A stretch of DNA of 64,000 bases from Pseudothioclava arenosa. Its GTDB lineage: Bacteria > Pseudomonadota > Alphaproteobacteria > Rhodobacterales > Rhodobacteraceae. How positions within the stretch are numbered: the first letter of the stretch is position 1; the number at the start of each line of letters is the position of its first letter. Positions 62,125 to 64,000 of this stretch are shown here, piece by piece. A model generated the notes under the pieces. The model was given only the letters and a program-made list of their open reading frames with translations. It was not told the origin of the DNA and ran no database searches. The stretch lies in contig NZ_NTJD01000001.1 in the NCBI RefSeq assembly GCF_002358085.1, positions 310,001-374,000 on the forward strand. The letters are read 5' to 3'. Made by a program: the position numbers and the translations under genes.

Positions 62125-63062
62125 CCGGCGCGTCCTTCTTGTTCATGGCCCGAGCTGGCAGGCCCGGTGGCGCGTTTCTCTCTGAGTAGCCCGCTGGCGA
62201 CCCCTAGGGCAATGGCCTGCGGGTGCTTTCCCAACGTCGGATCGCCTATTGGGCAGGCAATGCGCGAAATTTGTGCGTCGCCATGGCCAAGTGCCCGCAG
62301 CCGCGACCGGAAGCGTGCCCATTTTGTCGCCGACCCGATCAACCCGGCTTGGGAAAACCCGTGAGCCAGAAGCGCGTGGCACAGCTCCAGATCAATCGCG
62401 TGGCTATAGGTCAGGATCAGATGCGCGGCCTCGCGCGGGGCAAGGGCGACGGCGCGGGCGGGCTCGGGCGCGATGATCCGCCGCAGCCCGTTCTCGCCTT
62501 CGGGAAAGCGGTTTTCGGCGGTGTCGATCCAGGTGATTTCGAAGGCGGGCAGGGGCGCAAGCACCGAAACCAGCGCGCGCCCGACATGCCCCGCCCCCCA
62601 GATCCAAAGCGGCGTCGGCGCGGGCGCGGGGGCCTCCAGCAGCCAGCCCTCGATCCAGCGTTTCGGCGCCTCGCCCCGGTCGCGGGCGCGGGCCAGCGCG
62701 CGGCGCACCGCCAGCGGCATCTCGGGCGCGCCGCCCAGCGGACGGGCGAACACCTCCGCCGCCTTAGTGCGCGCGATCCAGTCCGCATCGACCCGCTCCA
62801 GCGCCAGTACGAGGGCGCCGCCGCAGCACTGGCCGACATCGGGGCCAAGCGCCACGCGCTGGCTGCCGGTTTCGCCCCGGCGCGCCGCCGCGATCGCGTC
62901 ATGCTCCAGCCGACCGCCGCCGATCGTGCCTTCGATCCCATCGGCCCAGACCCAGAGTTCCGCCCCCGCTTCGCGCGGTGTTGATCCCTTGACCTCGGCC
63001 ACCAGCACGCGGGTGAAGGGCCCGCGCCGGGCCAGGGCTGCGCGCAGCAGATCGAGCCTCAT
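62121..63062 (-). CDS. xdhC: Xanthine dehydrogenase accessory protein XdhC
   Basis: The 313-residue protein begins MRLDLLRAALARRGPFTRVL. XdhC motifs are VKGSTPREAGAELWV, GTIGGGRLEHDAI, LGPDVGQCCGGALVL and the Rossmann part LWIWGAGHVGRALVSVLAPL. It binds the molybdenum cofactor, helps its sulfuration and inserts it into XdhB. The ATG overlaps the xdhB stop (ATGA). Confidence 0.95.
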   Translation of the reverse strand: MRLDLLRAALARRGPFTRVLVAEVKGSTPREAGAELWVWADGIEGTIGGGRLEHDAIAAARRGETGSQRVALGPDVGQCCGGALVLALERVDADWIARTKAAEVFARPLGGAPEMPLAVRRALARARDRGEAPKRWIEGWLLEAPAPAPTPLWIWGAGHVGRALVSVLAPLPAFEITWIDTAENRFPEGENGLRRIIAPEPARAVALAPREAAHLILTYSHAIDLELCHALLAHGFSQAGLIGSATKWARFRSRLRALGHGDAQISRIACPIGDPTLGKHPQAIALGVASGLLREKRATGPASSGHEQEGRAG

Positions 63063-64000
63063 GCCGCATCCCCCCGCGCGCGATGCACCGCCGCGAGAAC
63101 CGCCTCGGGCGTCGCGGGGGCGCGCAGGTCCGGATAGTGCGGCCCGCAAGCCGCGCAAGCCTCCGACAGCGCAAGCCATGCCGAAATCCCCAGCAGGAAC
63201 GGCGGCTCACCCACCGCTTTTGAGCGGTAGATCGTGTCCTCGCGATTGGGCTCATCCCAAAGCGAGACGTTGAACACTTCGGGCGCATCCGAGGTCGCCG
63301 GGATCTTGTAGGTCGAGGGCGCATGACTGCGCAGCCGCCCCTGTTCGTCCCAGACCAGCTCTTCGGTAGTCAGCCAGCCCGCGCCCTGCACATAGCCGCC
63401 CTCGATCTGCCCGACATCCAGCGCCGGGTTCAGCGAGGCGCCCGCGTCATGCAGGATATCCGCGCGCAGGATCCGGTTTTCGCCGGTCAGCGTGTCGATC
63501 ACCACCTCGGTCACCGCCGCGCCATAGGCAAAGTAGAAAAACGGCCGCCCGCGCCCGGCGACACGGTCCCATTCGATCTTGGGCGTGGCGTAGAACCCGT
63601 TCGACGACAGGCTGATCCGCGCCTGATAGGCCTCGGCGACCAGATTGGAGAAACGCCAGACCCGCGTCCCCGCCCGCACCTCGCCCGCCTCGAAAACCAC
63701 CGCTTCCGCCGGGCAACCGCCCCGATGGGCGGCAAACTCAGTCAGCCGGGCCCGGATCGCCAGACAGGCGTTCTTCACCGCCATCCCGTTCAGATCCGCC
63801 CCCGACGAGGCCGCCGTGGCCGAGGTGTTGGGCACTTTCGAGGTATCCGTCGCGCTCACCCGAACCGCCTCGGGGCCGATCGCAAACACCTCCGAGGCCA
63901 CCTGTGCCAACTTCTGATGCAAGCCTTGCCCCATCTCGGTGCCGCCATGGTTCATCAGCACCGTGCCGTCGGTATAAAGCTGCACCAGGGCACCGGCCTG
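63059..64000 (-). CDS. xdhB: Xanthine dehydrogenase molybdopterin subunit XdhB (5' part outside window)
   Basis: The last 313 codons are present. The molybdenum-site region NHGGTEMGQGLHQKLAQVA, SSGADLNGMAVKNA, LHDAGASLNPALDVGQIEGG and the catalytic glutamate in SKAVGEPPFLLG are all visible, as in R. capsulatus XdhB. The enzyme oxidises hypoxanthine and xanthine to urate. The frame is open to the window edge, and xdhA would be expected beyond it. Confidence 0.95.
   Translation of the reverse strand, partial: QAGALVQLYTDGTVLMNHGGTEMGQGLHQKLAQVASEVFAIGPEAVRVSATDTSKVPNTSATAASSGADLNGMAVKNACLAIRARLTEFAAHRGGCPAEAVVFEAGEVRAGTRVWRFSNLVAEAYQARISLSSNGFYATPKIEWDRVAGRGRPFFYFAYGAAVTEVVIDTLTGENRILRADILHDAGASLNPALDVGQIEGGYVQGAGWLTTEELVWDEQGRLRSHAPSTYKIPATSDAPEVFNVSLWDEPNREDTIYRSKAVGEPPFLLGISAWLALSEACAACGPHYPDLRAPATPEAVLAAVHRARGDAA

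Overview
The window is a stretch of chromosome from a GC-rich alphaproteobacterium of the Rhodobacteraceae/Paracoccaceae type. The main reasons are the linkage hemN - fnrL - universal stress protein - ccoNOQP - ccoGHIS, a CycM/cytochrome cy-like anchored cytochrome, a Rhodobacter capsulatus-type sulfide:quinone oxidoreductase, an xdhB-xdhC arrangement like that of R. capsulatus, and a short SRP RNA beside dnaX. I cannot fix the genus. No photosynthesis genes, insertion sequences, prophage genes or CRISPR arrays are visible, and the content looks like core genome on both strands.

Layout. 1-6 kb: a DMT-family permease and queG, an FzlA/GST-like protein, then dnaX-ybaB-recR-tfoX with the SRP RNA gene upstream. 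6-9 kb: an NMT1/SsuA-type ABC importer. 9-14.7 kb: cpdB, nudC, a SRPBCC protein, pheA and two c-type cytochromes. 14.8-21.8 kb: a tightly coupled yejABEF peptide importer that runs directly into a glycosyltransferase gene. 22-34.4 kb: the microaerobic block, with hemN and fnrL divergent across one FNR box, two small secreted proteins, a tandem universal stress protein, cbb3 oxidase ccoNOQP and its assembly genes ccoGHIS. FNR boxes precede uspA, ccoN and ccoG as well. 34.4-43.9 kb: a SPOR-tailed D,D-carboxypeptidase, a HAD hydrolase, clpS, an RsmC-like methyltransferase, an atypical SDR, a lipoprotein, and haem genes hemF, hemE and hemC. 44-51 kb: a flavin oxidase with an MFS permease, the divergent tesA / ybbA-ybbP pair and a lytic transglycosylase lipoprotein. 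51-57.3 kb: copper ATPase copA, a DUF2892 peptide, an L,D-transpeptidase, a SelD-N-terminal-like flavoprotein, an elongator tRNA-Met and sqr. 57.4-64 kb: a BMP-type nucleoside/purine importer joined by overlapping start and stop codons to xdhC and xdhB, which suggests purine uptake and oxidation.

Regulation and logic. Four FNR-type palindromes tie haem synthesis without oxygen, the regulator itself, a stress protein, the high-affinity oxidase and its copper/assembly genes into one low-oxygen regulon. Two palindromes of the ATTC-N8-GAAT type, one perfect and one near match, lie upstream of the DUF2892 gene and of sqr. They suggest a sulfide/persulfide-responsive ArsR-type repressor (SqrR/BigR) acting on both, although no such regulator gene lies in the window.

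The least explained features are a family of nine dispersed intergenic repeat units with a constant TATTT...TGAA core, three of them in inverted pairs; a small Cys/His-rich exported peptide beside fnrL; two genes predicted to have leaderless mRNAs (hemN and a cytochrome c); and an SDR protein lacking the catalytic lysine. All assignments come from reading the sequence and from remembered family features. No database search was run.
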